DNA of 64,000 bases, taken from positions 8,990,001 to 9,054,000 of the forward strand of contig JAPFFF010000001.1 in NCBI GenBank assembly GCA_039105265.1, in the 5' to 3' direction. Under the pieces are notes generated by a model, which was given only the letters and a program-made list of their open reading frames with translations, did no database searches and was not told the DNA's origin. Shown here one piece after another: positions 1 through 12,000 of this stretch (position 1 is the first letter of the stretch; each line of letters starts with the position of its first letter). Source of the DNA: Tritrichomonas musculus (Eukaryota; Parabasalia; Tritrichomonadida; Tritrichomonadidae). Made by a program: the position numbers and the translations under genes.

Positions 1-3000
1 CAGTTTCGGAATGCTTCATTTCCAATTAATTTTAAGTTATTTTTGAGTTGTCCATTTATGCTTGAGCAGTCGCAAAATGTACCATCTGGAATGGTTGTGA
101 TTACATCTGGGATAATGAGTTGTCCATCGAATCCAGAGCATCCTTTAAATACATTCTTTGAATCAACTCCATTTTCGTTGAGTTGGCAACGAAGTGGAAG
201 ATTTATATCTCCTTTAAGATTTTTGCATCCATAAAATGCACCATCATGGATTGATATTTGTGAGCTTTTTTGTCCATCATAAGAATCAGTGATATTAAGA
301 TTACCGTTAAGTCCAATACAATCTCGAAATGCATACTTTCCAATAGTAGTAACATGAACTCCAAATCTAAGGTTACCTGTCAATTTTTCACATCCCATAA
401 AAGCACGCTCATTGATTTTAGTCAATGAATTTGGAAATGTAAGAGAGCCACCTAAATCTCTGCATCCTTGGAATGCGCCTATTCCAATTGAAGATAATCC
501 CTCTGGAAGAGTAAGTGTGCCAGTAAGCTTTTCGCATCCATAAAATGCATAATCATTAATCAAGATATTGCCATTATTTTTATTGCCTTCTTCATCTGTA
601 TCATCATTTGCATGGGATAATATTGTAATTGTTTTAAGATTAGTGCATTGATAAAATGAGTATGAATCAATTGTGACAACTTTTGATGGAATTACAATTG
701 ATTGGATTCCTCTGCATTTGTAAAATGCAGATTTTCCAATTTTTGTAAGTTCTGAATTATTACTTATGGTGACACTTTTAATGTTATAACACTCCGAAAA
801 TGCACGATCACCAATGGATGTAACAGAATCAGGGATATCGAAATTGCCAACCATCTCTGTCATTCCGATAAAGGCATCATTTGGTATTTTATTAATATTT
901 CCTAATGTCATAGATTTTAAGTGGCATCCTCTGAAAGAGTCATCATGTATTTCAATTGATTCATTTCCAAAAATTACTGTTTCTAAATTGGAGCAATCAG
1001 CGAATGCGCATGTTTGGATTTCTGTTTTAGAAGGTTCAATGGAATCTCTAGTTCCAGTCTTTGGTGTATTAAATGATGTTCCTTCAACAGTTAATTTGTT
1101 AATTGATGTTTTTGCAAATGCATAATCTTGTATCTGGGTAACAAACCTTGGAATTAATAACTCATCTCCAATATTTGAACTGCAAAATGCATATTTTCCA
1201 ATTGTAAGTGGTATATTATGTTGTCTTTTAATTTCTATTTCGCCAATGTTTTTACAATTTGAAAAGGCATAATCATTTATATGGTCAACTGAATTAGGAA
1301 TCAATAATTTTCCTGAAAGACCAGATTTTGCAAAAGCATATGTTGGTATTGATATTTTATCTTTATCACCAACAAGCTGATAATCGTTCAAATGGCTTTG
1401 ATCAATAGTAAGGGTTCCCAATTTATCACATGAATAGAAAGAATAGTCTGCAACATTGGCCTTTTCTCCATGAAGAAATATATTTGCTCCCAAATTACGG
1501 CAATATTGGAAGGAAGATGTTCCAATGCTTTTTGATGTGATCTTTGTAAAATGAAGTAGAACATCACCATTAAAAGCGTATGACGAAATTGTGTCAACAT
1601 TCAATTCTTCATATTTATCTTCTGACGGTCCTTCTAGTAAGAGGCAATTTTCAAAGGCATTTTCAGATATTTTGGCTATATGAGGCAAATTTAATTTTGA
1701 AATGCCGGTGCCTTGGAAAGCATACTCGCCAATAGTCGATTTTGGTTCCTTGGTAGTTTCTTTCTTTTCTTGGAATGTTAGTGCACTGTTTAGTTTTTGG
1801 CAATTTTGGAAAGCGAAATTTTTAATATTTCCGTCACTTAAAATTAATATTTTATCAGCAACTAAGTTGAAACAATTTCTAAAAGCTTTTTCGTATATAT
1901 TCTCACTTGTTATTGAAGAGAAATCAATGTTTTCATCCCCTTCAAAAGCACTTTCATCGATGGTTTCGGAATATAGTTTATTCTGCTCTTTTACTACTTT
2001 AAGTTGGAACAAGCCTTCAAAAGCCTTGTTACCGATAGTTTTAAGTTTTGCATCTGAGTGAAATGCAATCGATTGAAGATTTGAATTCTGGAATGCGGTA
2101 TCCTCTATTCTTGACATGTACCTTCCAAAAGTTAAAGATGTATCTGAACTGAATTCACAGCCATTAAATGCTGACGTACGAACGTTTTGTAACGAATCAG
2201 GCAATTGAATGGCATCAGTAAATTTAGCGTCTTTGAAGGCAGATGCCGCAATTTCAGTTAAACCACTTGGAAACGTGATTGAATGTTCAAAAACAGCACT
2301 AATAAATGAACTACTTTCAACGGTAAGAATTCCTGTTGGTAAAACTAAAGTTTTACTGAAAACTGCCTGTTTAAAAGCCTCTGAAGCAATTATTGTTTTG
2401 GTATTCTTAAAACTTACTGAACCTTTGATTTCGGCTTCTTGGAAAGCATTTCCAAATATATTCTCTAGGCTTGCTGGGAGAGTTAAATCACCATTTATTT
2501 TTGCATACATAAATGCTTTTGAAGCGATATTTTTAACTTCACTTGGGATTGTTAAAGCTGCCTGAAATGTAGCAGACTCAAAAGTATTGGTTGAAACCAT
2601 CTTGTATTTAGCTGGAAGTGTAAGCAATCCAATAAAAGTAGCATTCTGAAAAGCATTAGAAGAGATCATGGTTGCTTCATTTCTGAATTCTAAAGCTTTT
2701 TGAAATGTTGTATAATAAAACGCAAATCCATTGACTTGTGTAACACCAGATTTTAGTGTAACATCTTGAGAAAATGTTGCATCATAAAAAGCATTTGAAC
2801 TAATTGTCTTAAGAGAATCTGGAAAGATTACATCAGATTTGAATTCTGCATGTTGGAAAGCATATGTAGTAATAGTAGTCATATCATTAGGTAATGTCAA
2901 TCTAGATTGAAAGACTGTGTTGTAGAAAGCACTGTCAGCAATTGTTGCTGTGTTTGGAAGGGCCACTGCTCCAGTAAATGTGACTTCACCAAAAGCGTCA

Positions 3001-3368
3001 GTTGAAATAGAAGGAGCTGCATTAGCACCAAATGTAATTGTGCCAATTGTTGTTCCATAAAATGCTCCTGCTCCAATTCCTGTGCATGTATCAGGAATTG
3101 TAATTGCCGAAATTCTTGAATGAACAAAAAATTTGCTAGGGATCGAAAATGTTGTTGTCAAATCAAATGTAACTTGATAATTGTTACTGGCAGAATTGCA
3201 GAAGCAATAATGAGGCCAGCCATCGTCAGCTATAGTTTTTGCATCTATCTTAATACCATCTGTAGTTGGACATTTAACTGTTTCTTCATAACAACTATGA
3301 TATTCATGATCGTTTTCAGCTAAAGCCAGTTTGGCTGTTGCAAATAATAATAGCAACTGAGCAAGCAT
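1..3368 (-). CDS. BspA-like leucine-rich-repeat surface protein (partial, 3' end outside window)
   Basis: The reading frame opens at the ATG at 3368 and stays open to base 1, giving 1122 whole codons; I checked the frame at the start, near 1600, near 900 and at the left edge. It begins with a hydrophobic signal-peptide-like stretch (MLAQLLLLFATAKLALA) and then a short Cys-containing segment. The rest is tandem repeats of about 23 residues of the LRR_5/BspA type. The first half carries units like AFYxATFxxxLTLP, with Thr/Phe at the variable position. The part nearer the left edge carries units like AFxGCxxLxGxLxIP with a regular Cys. BspA-like proteins are a large trichomonad family thought to act in adhesion and host or bacterial contact at the cell surface. 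A C-terminal membrane anchor, if any, lies outside the window. TCACTT and TCACAT on the coding strand, just upstream of the ATG, fit a trichomonad initiator. Confidence 0.9.
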   Translation of the reverse strand, partial: MLAQLLLLFATAKLALAENDHEYHSCYEETVKCPTTDGIKIDAKTIADDGWPHYCFCNSASNNYQVTFDLTTTFSIPSKFFVHSRISAITIPDTCTGIGAGAFYGTTIGTITFGANAAPSISTDAFGEVTFTGAVALPNTATIADSAFYNTVFQSRLTLPNDMTTITTYAFQHAEFKSDVIFPDSLKTISSNAFYDATFSQDVTLKSGVTQVNGFAFYYTTFQKALEFRNEATMISSNAFQNATFIGLLTLPAKYKMVSTNTFESATFQAALTIPSEVKNIASKAFMYAKINGDLTLPASLENIFGNAFQEAEIKGSVSFKNTKTIIASEAFKQAVFSKTLVLPTGILTVESSSFISAVFEHSITFPSGLTEIAASAFKDAKFTDAIQLPDSLQNVRTSAFNGCEFSSDTSLTFGRYMSRIEDTAFQNSNLQSIAFHSDAKLKTIGNKAFEGLFQLKVVKEQNKLYSETIDESAFEGDENIDFSSITSENIYEKAFRNCFNLVADKILILSDGNIKNFAFQNCQKLNSALTFQEKKETTKEPKSTIGEYAFQGTGISKLNLPHIAKISENAFENCLLLEGPSEDKYEELNVDTISSYAFNGDVLLHFTKITSKSIGTSSFQYCRNLGANIFLHGEKANVADYSFYSCDKLGTLTIDQSHLNDYQLVGDKDKISIPTYAFAKSGLSGKLLIPNSVDHINDYAFSNCKNIGEIEIKRQHNIPLTIGKYAFCSSNIGDELLIPRFVTQIQDYAFAKTSINKLTVEGTSFNTPKTGTRDSIEPSKTEIQTCAFADCSNLETVIFGNESIEIHDDSFRGCHLKSMTLGNINKIPNDAFIGMTEMVGNFDIPDSVTSIGDRAFSECYNIKSVTISNNSELTKIGKSAFYKCRGIQSIVIPSKVVTIDSYSFYQCTNLKTITILSHANDDTDEEGNKNNGNILINDYAFYGCEKLTGTLTLPEGLSSIGIGAFQGCRDLGGSLTFPNSLTKINERAFMGCEKLTGNLRFGVHVTTIGKYAFRDCIGLNGNLNITDSYDGQKSSQISIHDGAFYGCKNLKGDINLPLRCQLNENGVDSKNVFKGCSGFDGQLIIPDVITTIPDGTFCDCSSINGQLKNNLKLIGNEAFRN

Positions 3369-3374
3369 TTATTT

Positions 3375-3395
3375 AAGTGATGTGAGATTGTTGAC
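3375..3395 (-). promoter_or_regulatory. Inr-like sites plus GTCAACAATCT motif upstream of the BspA-like gene
   Basis: On the coding strand GTCAACAATCT (3395-3385) is followed by TCACAT (3385-3380) and TCACTT (3380-3375), ending 6 bases before the ATG. TCAYW is the trichomonad initiator form. The GTCAACAATCT word recurs upstream of the next gene. Confidence 0.5.
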
Positions 3396-3780
3396 CAAAA
3401 TTTTAATGGAAATCCATATCACCTTGGACAATTTTTGCTAACTTTTTTAAGGTTTTTCAATCATTTTATTTCAGTTACTTTTTTTTTTTTCTGAAAGAAC
3501 TTCAAAATATAATAAAACCCAAGAGACTGGTCAATGCTAAAGAATAGGATTATGATTATATATGATTTATCAGAAATTGTTTTATATAAACAGTTTTTGC
3601 TTTCAAAAAGCACCTCAGAATTCAAACCAAAAATGAATAGAAATTGGCAACAAGCAAACAAAAACTAGTTTTGAGAATAAAACGTAAACTATTTGGAATA
3701 ACTTATTGCAATGCATAGCTAGTTTTAATAAGAAAAATGACATATTATAATAAATTGTTTAAAAAGTATGTTGCTTTTAT
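3396..3780. other. Intergenic spacer, no gene seen
   Basis: AT-rich spacer between two genes on the same strand, with a short T run near 3479-3491. I see no RNA gene, repeat or conserved ORF in it. Confidence 0.5.
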
Positions 3781-4398
3781 TTAAAAATTTAAAAAATTAT
3801 TAAAATTAAAATTATCATTCGCATGAACTGAGCCAATCTCAGCATCAAACTTGTTCTCGCTATTAAGGTTTGAAAAATCGAACGAGTCAACCTCTTGGTT
3901 GATTACAATTTGAGGAACATCATTTGTTTTTGGAGTTTCATTTGTTTTATTTGCTTTTCTTTTCTTTCTTATTGTTTTTTGTTGTGTTGTTGTGTGAGAT
4001 TTTGTCTTGGCTTTGTATGAGGCTGGCGGAGCATTTTTTCGTATTGCTATCATCCTTTTTAAAATGACTGAATTTGGCTGGAAGAGCTCGTCGAAAAAAT
4101 GCTCCGTATACCAGCAATACAAAGCCTCCTTCATGCGGCGAAGCTGGTTCTGGAGATGAATGTTTTCTTTAACATCTTTATATTCGTTCTCTAATTCCTT
4201 ACCGATTAGAAATATATCGTCGCGCTTGAAGTTATATTTGTCGAATAAAGTTTTAATGATATAGTACCTGTTGCCTAGTAATCTTATTTTTTCATTTGTT
4301 TTATCTCTCAATTTTATCGTCTGTTGAGTAAAATCTGTCCAATTCATCTGGTTATTTTTCAAATACAAGATTACCTTTTCTTTCTTGCCTGCTCTCAT
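3781..4398 (-). CDS. Small basic protein of unknown function
   Basis: This 205-residue protein starts at the ATG at 4398. I do not recognise the family. Residues 1 to about 115 look helical and charged, with aromatic positions (NRYYIIKTLFDKYNF, ALYCWYTEHFFDELF) that could form a small helical or winged-helix DNA-binding fold; that is only a guess. Residues about 120-155 are a Lys/Thr/Gln-rich basic stretch resembling a nuclear localisation signal (IRKKRKANK). The tail is acidic and Asn/Phe-rich, ending NFNNFLNF. A nuclear or DNA-associated role is possible but unproven. The ORF is clean, has an Inr-like TCATAA directly before the ATG, and carries the GTCAACAATCT word seen upstream of the BspA-like gene, so I consider it real. 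Confidence 0.7.
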   Translation of the reverse strand: MRAGKKEKVILYLKNNQMNWTDFTQQTIKLRDKTNEKIRLLGNRYYIIKTLFDKYNFKRDDIFLIGKELENEYKDVKENIHLQNQLRRMKEALYCWYTEHFFDELFQPNSVILKRMIAIRKNAPPASYKAKTKSHTTTQQKTIRKKRKANKTNETPKTNDVPQIVINQEVDSFDFSNLNSENKFDAEIGSVHANDNFNFNNFLNF

Positions 4399-4416
4399 TT
4401 ATGAAAGATTGTTGAC
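4399..4416 (-). promoter_or_regulatory. GTCAACAATCT motif and Inr-like TCATAA upstream of the 205-residue gene
   Basis: GTCAACAATCT lies at 4416-4406 on the coding strand, 7 bases before the ATG. TCATAA (4404-4399) abuts the ATG. The 11-base word is identical to that at 3395-3385 upstream of the neighbouring gene. Confidence 0.4.
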
Positions 4417-5398
4417 TTGGTGAGAATTGAGTGATTTTTTATTTAGAGAATAAAAAATTTTGTTCAACTAACAAAAATTGAATTCATTTCTTTGAAAATT
4501 CTATTTGCAATCAATAATAAAATTTTTTTTTCAGTTTTTTCATTATAATTGTTTTTTTTATTTTTCTTTAATTCTTTCTCAATAGAATTGAGAAAGAATT
4601 CTTTGAAAAAATATACATTGTCCAATGATAATGTTGTGGAAAAGAGCCAGAAAACAATGTTTTTATTATATCACTGTAAAAATAAAAAAATGTTTACCAT
4701 AAATAAATTCATTCAAATTATTTTTTCTTCATCAAATTGAATAGTTGATGTGGATAGAATAAAAATTTTTATTATATATAATTATATATAATTATGATGA
4801 AATAGCCTTTGTATATGAAAATTAATATAATTAAATGGTTTTAAAAAAGCATATTGGTCGAAAAGTTCTTTCAGAAATTCAATGATTTATATTTTAAAAG
4901 ATATGTTGGGCCAAAATTGATTTGAAAGTTTCACTTTTTGAATTGGAAACTCAACCGAAATATATAAAAAAGATAATATCAGAAAAAATAAACTAATTTC
5001 AAATATACAAATATTTACACTTGCTTGCTTGACAAGAATATATGTATATATATAATGCATACAATTCAATAAAAAACGAATTATCATTTTATATCAAATC
5101 GTCGTTTTTCAATGGCCGGTCGATCCAAAAAACGAACCATTTGAATTTTGAATGATAAAAAAAATAATTGGGCTTAAAGTGCATATTTCACAATTTTCAA
5201 AATCTTTTCAATTAATATTAAAATTGAGTTGTATAAAAGATAATTCTGAATGTTATTTCTACAATATTTGTATTTGGTCACAAAAGCTTTTTTCAATGTA
5301 ATATATATATATTTATGGAATTTAATTGTTTTTTCTGCTTTTACAAAAGGTTTTTCAACAATTCTGTAATGGGTATTTTCCACTTTTTTAATTCAATG

Positions 5399-5431
<33 letters not shown>

Positions 5432-6061
5432 GATTGATTCAAATGTAATTACATTTGATATTCGTACAAAAGTTTTATTCATTCAAAATTGTGAGTTTAT
5501 CTCAGTCTCTTTTCGAAAGAAACTTCCAAAAAGTATCTGAATAAAACTTTTATTTATGATGAGTTATAAACTTTTTGAGAAAATTATTCTTTTTTTCAAT
5601 TAATTCAAAAAGTGGATGCCAGAAATTGACTTTTTTCTGAGAGATAAAATATTAGTGGCAAAATATTGTTTAATTTTGTCAAAACAAAACTTACCGATAA
5701 AATATTTTTTTTTTTCTTTTGAGATTTCATATAAAAGTGGTTTCTTTCTTTATTTTGAACAATAAATAGATTCAATTAAAATTTTTTTTATTATCAATTT
5801 GAAATGAAATAAAATAAAAGTATAAATAAATAAGGAGGAGCTAATCGTTTAATAATCAATAATTTTGCAAATATAAGCACATTTCCAAGTAGAAAATTAC
5901 CAAAAAATTGAAATATGGAATAATAAATGATCAGATAAATTTTTTTATAAATCAAATATATAAATATAAATAAACATGAAGATTGACAAAAGTTTAAAAA
6001 AAAAAAAAAAAAAAAAAGATGAATAATTTTATAAATATACAAAATATAATAAAAATAAAAA
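4417..6061. other. Long AT-rich intergenic region, no gene supported
   Basis: About 1.6 kb separates the 205-residue gene from the TOR 3' end. It contains AT microsatellite sequence near 4770-4800, a 24-base T run at 5399-5422, an A run near 5998-6017, and an inverted repeat at 5468-5481 / 5538-5551. Short ORFs here have low-complexity Ile/Phe/Tyr composition and look like chance. Confidence 0.5.
5468..5551. repeat. Inverted repeat, 14-bp perfect arms
   Basis: AAAAGTTTTATTCA at 5468-5481 is the exact reverse complement of TGAATAAAACTTTT at 5538-5551, with a 56-base loop. It may be a degenerate mini-element or a chance stem in AT-rich DNA. Confidence 0.4.
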
Positions 6062-9000
6062 TCACCAAAATTGGCACCATCCGATATAATGAAGCACGTA
6101 TCTATAAGGATCTGAAGCAATTTTGATCAATCTATCAACTTGCTCCTCGACATTTAATTCGTCATTATCAATTTCATTATCGCACTCCTCCTCGTCGATG
6201 AATATATTTTCGTTCATTTCGTCTGCTGGATCCTCTTCACTAATGTCCTTATTATCATTTGTAGAATTTCTCCTAGAAGGGGAATTTGGAATTGACCTTG
6301 AATTTTGAGGGGGAGGAACTTTTGAGACGGGGTCTTTTCCGTTTAATTTTTCAATAATTCTGTCGAGGACGTGATTTTTCCCTTCGGATGAAGTCTCGTT
6401 ATCTTTATTCTGAAAAATTGGCTCATGGACGAAAATCTCAAGCTGAGCAATGATTGAACTTTTATTCTCTCTCAAAACGTGCATAATTTTCACACAGGCG
6501 TTTCGAAAGGCGCCTTCGTAACCGGAGACTCCGAATGCGTTAACGATCATTCTAGTCAATCTGAAAGGAACTTTTTCAGGCATTTTATCTCTGAATAGTG
6601 CTACCTCGAATGAGTCGCCGAAATCGATATGAATGACGTGACCAGTTTGCCTCTGAATTAGTATATTTGAAGGGTGACGATCACCGAGTCCGATGATGTA
6701 ACCGGCCATTGACATCAACGCTGTTGTCAGCGAGAAAGTGTCAACACATTGGAGCCATGAAACAGCATCTGGCGTTTTTTCCCAGAAAGTTTCATAGATC
6801 TCGTTTGCTGGAAACATTGCAGACACTGAATCCCATATTTCAAATTTCTGAAGGGACGATAGCATGTCAAATCCTTGCGAATTTGAGAACATATTTATCC
6901 AGTCATTCTCAGCCCAAGGACGAATCATCTTGCTCTTCCGGTAGTCCATCACCAACTGATGAAGAGTGTCAGCGCCAATGACCCACGAAATGAGTCCCGC
7001 TTTCTGCGCAAAAGGGATGATTGGGTACTTTAAGATAGTGACCCCTAAATCAGATGTCGCTTTATGACTCGTGATCAGCTTATTGATTAGATTGAAGAAT
7101 TGCATGATACGTTGATCAAGACGTAAATCTTCATGCCCTTTCAATAAGAACTTCCACTTTTTGCCACTAACGTCCGTCATGTAAAGAAGCCTCGGGTGTT
7201 GTTGCGTCGACAAGATTGGAAGAGTTTGATTGATTTGGTAGATCCTTAATGATGAATCTGCTTCATCCGAGGTTACTTTATAAGTGCCTGGGATTGATAA
7301 CAAAAAGTTTCGATGGTTATATAAATCATCGGAGACATTTTCGAGCTCAATACTTTCAATCTGCTTGAACTTCTCCCTCAAAAAGTGGTAGAGCCGTTTT
7401 AATTGATACCAAAGATTGTGGAAGGAAGCTTCAACTGGCATGAATTGATTGATCGCTGTTAAGCACGTTGATATCGGAGTTCTTGTTGTTTCAATGAATT
7501 GAAGATCCATCTTGCATTTCGGATAATTCACAGTATCAAAAAGCTCCTTAAGAAGATCAATTCCAGTTGAATAATCGTTGCGTTTGCTGCTTTCAATGTA
7601 GGCTGCATCGAGCTTCATCATCCACATCTCGTACCATGTTACGGCTGCTGAAAGGAGGCCGTCAACGAGAATTTGCGCTTCTTTCGCTAGTTTGACATGT
7701 TTGAGACTCAGTTCTTCAAGTAGTCGTGCTGCTATCGAAGACTTCTCTCGATCTTCAGATGTTATCAAAACATGAAGAGAGAAAACAAGCGCCTGAAAAT
7801 GCTTCTCGCCAAATCTTACCAATATTTCATGCGTGATTTGACGAACACTTTCATCGCTGTGATTTATTTGGCAGACAATTTGAGGAAGAATTTGTATAAT
7901 GACTTCCGGACCAAGGTTCACTATTTCGTCTGGAATTCCAAGTTGTGTAACTTTTCCTCCATAACGAAAGAAGAGTGAAAACAACTGCAACAAGTAGACC
8001 AAGTTGTTTGATTGATTTAACTGTATTGCTTTCAAAAATGAATGCATCGCTTGAAGTACAAATGTGTCATTTATGTTCTCGTCATTCGTGATGATTGCTC
8101 GAGAAGCAGAGTAAGCAAAACCGGCCCAATTTCGGTAATCTTCTGGTGTCAAAGAGCAAGCCTTTTCAAAAAGTTTTATCGTTTTTACTAAGTTCTCAAG
8201 TGATTCATTCTTTCTATACAATTGGCTTCTAAATGCTCCTTCAATACGATAGAAACGGCCTTTTTCTTTCTGACTAATTTTTGCCTTATTTCTCAAAATA
8301 TCGGCAAAATTATAAAAACGGTTAAAAACGGTTTCATCGTTATTTAAGGAGAAAATATCGTCTGGTTCATCTGGTGAAATTGATTTAATTATGTCATTGA
8401 AAAATTTTTCTTTGACAATTTGAGGAACTTTTTCAAATTCACCCCTGAAACTTTCAATTGTAATTTTATCAGAATCATACAACAAATTGAGCAAATGAAG
8501 TGAATGAATAGCTTGTCTTTTTTTACCTATTTCCCATTGAATCTTATGGTATAAGATTTGAATTGGAGGTTCATACATAACTTGAAGCATTTCATTCCAA
8601 AAAGCACGAATTATTTCAAATTTCCTTTTCTTAAGAAGAACAGACATTAATTTGAGATATGTCTTTTGATTCTCAGTTGTATGAATAGCAAGATTTCTAA
8701 TCTCAACAAGACGAAGCCAACTTAAAGCATCACCGTTATGATATTCAAGTCTTCTTCTCCATCTTTTAACAATTTCATTAGTTAAAGAAGACAAGTCAAT
8801 ATCATTCATTACTTTAGACTTAATATTTTTATATTCTAAAACTTCTTGTATTTCAACCATGTAATTAGCATAAGTTAAATTCTCATCTACTTGGCTTGCA
8901 TTCAAAGCAGAATAAATAGAACAATCATGAATGAGAAGCTGCATTATTTTGTAAAGATTTGATTTAGCTTTCTCTGTTTGATCTGAAGCAACTAAAAAAA

Positions 9001-12000
9001 TTTCTTTAAATAACATTATGTTTAAATTTTCTGTATCTTGAGAATTCTTAATATAAGAATAAACTTTGTAAAGATCATTTATCTTATAAAATGACCAAGC
9101 AAACCAAACAGCATTTTCATTTTTTTCTTCTTCATTCATTGAATCATAAAGACGTGCCAATTTTCGTATCTCTTCCCATTGTTCAAGATTAGCAAAACAA
9201 CGTAAAATTGGACCAACTTCATTCGTACTAAAATCACAATTAGTTGTACAATAATCAAAATCACAATTTTGATGATTTTTATGATTTTGTTGATGTTTTT
9301 TCATATAAAATTTAAGTGCACTACTCCAATCACCTATCTTTTCATACCAGGTGCCAGCAGTTGGTATTTTTGTTGTTTTAAGGATTCCTGCAGATGAATC
9401 GATTCTACCAAGTCTCATATTCAATGTCAAAATTAACTCAATTGCATGATAATCTGTTGGATTCTCCTTCAAATGACGAACAAGGAATCGGAGAGCCATC
9501 GTTGGTGATTGGCATGCTTGTGCAATGATGAAATTAGAAATAAGTAACGGATGGCCAACACGTAAAAGAAGTTCTGCCAATTTCAAAAAAACTGGATTGA
9601 CAGTATTTTTATTCTCAAAAATAGATTGAATTGCTTTTGAAAATGCTTGCCTATCGTTCATTTGTGTGATCCGCCAACACGACAAAAAGGCAATTGGAAA
9701 AATGATCCTTCTAAACGAAGGAGAATGTTGAACAATTTTAGAACAGGAACGAATTGCTATCGATGGTGAATCAGCTACAACAGCATAGCACAAATCTTCC
9801 AGCCATTTTTCAATGTTTCGAAATTGAGGAGGAGGAAAGTCTTTAAAAACATATGAAAAAGAAAGTGATGAATAAGATTTAGATGTTTCAATTCCGCCTG
9901 GCTGTAATAAACTTCTTGTTGGCGGTTTAGATGCTATTGAAAAAGTGGACGATGACTTAGGAAAAGACTCAGAAAAAGATGAAGAAAAATTACTCGAATT
10001 ACATGAATTTGTTGGTGATCCATTGTCCATGTTGTTGTTGTTGTTGTTGTGCTGTGGTGGTTGAGGAATTCCTCGGAATGGATGTCTTTGATGCTTCTTT
10101 GATAACATGTTGACATATTCAGGTATTTTGGGCTCTACTACAAATGTCCTTTTTACTAAGAACTTCTCAGATGATGCAACTTGTCCTTTCAAGTAATCAC
10201 GAAGTGTTTGAATCGAAGGATTCGACATGTTCTCCTCTGAAACAATGAAATCAATGACATCTGGTGAAAGGTTACAATAAATACTCAATGAAAACAACAA
10301 TTGAAAAACTTGGTTCTTCAAAGGAGTCATCAAAAGGCGAATGCAAATACGTGTAATATTTGCACATTCAAAAGAAGCATCACCAAGTTGAACCACAGTT
10401 ATCAATGAATTCAAAATGATCAACAAACGTTCCATTGAAGAAGAAGACAAAGGCAAATTATTTTTTGGCAAAATGTTAGAAATGGCGTGTTCACACTCAG
10501 ACACGAAGAGGCCGACTGGCTGATTTTGATAAATTACAGCAGCTGTCAAAAACTTCATTAATGTTTCTACATAAACTATTGAATCATTTGTGATTGAAGG
10601 AATTTTATATTTAGTTGATTGAAAACTTGTTGTTGAAAATGAAGAATTATCATTTTCAGTAGAATTTGAATTAGAATTTGTTGTTGTTGTTGAAGGTGAC
10701 AAAAGTTGCTTCAAATTCATTAATGAAAAATGTGACTTGCCACTCGATCTGGCTGCTAATTGTGGCTTGGACATAACAGGTAGCATTTTAGGTGCAAAAA
10801 CTTTATGAAAAATTTGTAAAGCTATTTGAAAAAGTGGATGAATTGTTGGTACAAATTCAGTCCTCAAAAAATAAGAAAGAACAATTCCTACATTCAATGC
10901 TTGAATGCTGTTGATATTGTTAATTATGTGAGGAAGAAGCGTCTCGACATATGGAGTCATTTTATCTGTTGCATAATAACAAATGATCTCTAGTTGATTG
11001 AATAAAATGTCTTTCTGCATGCCTTTACTAATTGTCAACGACTCACTGAATGAATCAACAATTGTTCGAAGGAATTTCGAAGTAGTGTCAGATTCTTTCA
11101 CAAAAATGGCGGTTATCACTTCATATATAGAAGAATTTGGTTCTTTTAATAATTTCAAAAGTTCAGAAATTGTGAAATCGGTGTAAAACGAAGAACTTTG
11201 AAAATCAAATTCAGATAATGGATCGTTTTCAGTTGACTTTTCGGTAAGTCCACTTGGGAATGAATTAACACCAAGTTTCCCCATTAATATCAGCACTTTC
11301 ACAGCAATGGAAGCAGCTCCTGAAGCCAATGAATAATTATTGTTATTATTATCTGAGAAATAAGAAGAAGAATTCGATGAATGAATTCTTTTTGAATTAT
11401 AATATTCAAAAGCTGCGTGTTTGTATTTCTCAGCTAAATTAAATGAAGAATTACTTGACAATTGAAAAGAAGAAGAAGAAGAAGAAAGTGTGTCTAAAAC
11501 TGGATATGAAGAATTTAATGATTCAATGCTTGATGATATTAAAGAATCATCAAAATCAATCGTCGTTGTTCCTGTTGCTGATTTTACAGCTGTTTCGATA
11601 GCTTCGGTTGTTGTAGTTATTGAGTTAAGTGTATGTGATTGCTTTCTTAACAATGTCATTAATTCTAAAATCAAGTTTTGATTTGTTTTTGGAATATCTG
11701 AAGCTGCTGGAATCTTTTGAACAATCTCAATTAAAGCGTCCAAAGCGCTTGAAATCACAAACTCAGAAATATTTGAAATAGAAAAAATATTCAAAAAAAT
11801 TTCAATGATTTCATTAATATAAGGAGATAAATAAGAAGCAATTTTTTGTATTGTTAATAATAAATTAGAGTCCCTAATATCAATCCATTCTTGGCTTTCA
11901 ATCTGGAAGATTCGACGCATATTTGTGCAATTCTTATCGAATCTTGGCTTGTTTGAAATCAATGGGAAAGTGTCATGAGAGAGATCAACTGTTGGAATTT

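Noticed and set aside
3120-3323. 67-codon + frame over the BspA-like N-terminus
   Set aside because: Antisense to a well-supported secreted LRR protein.
5794-6120. 108-codon minus frame overlapping the TOR 3' end
   Set aside because: Overlaps the FATC coding region out of frame; Phe/Ile/Tyr composition is typical of AT-rich spacer.
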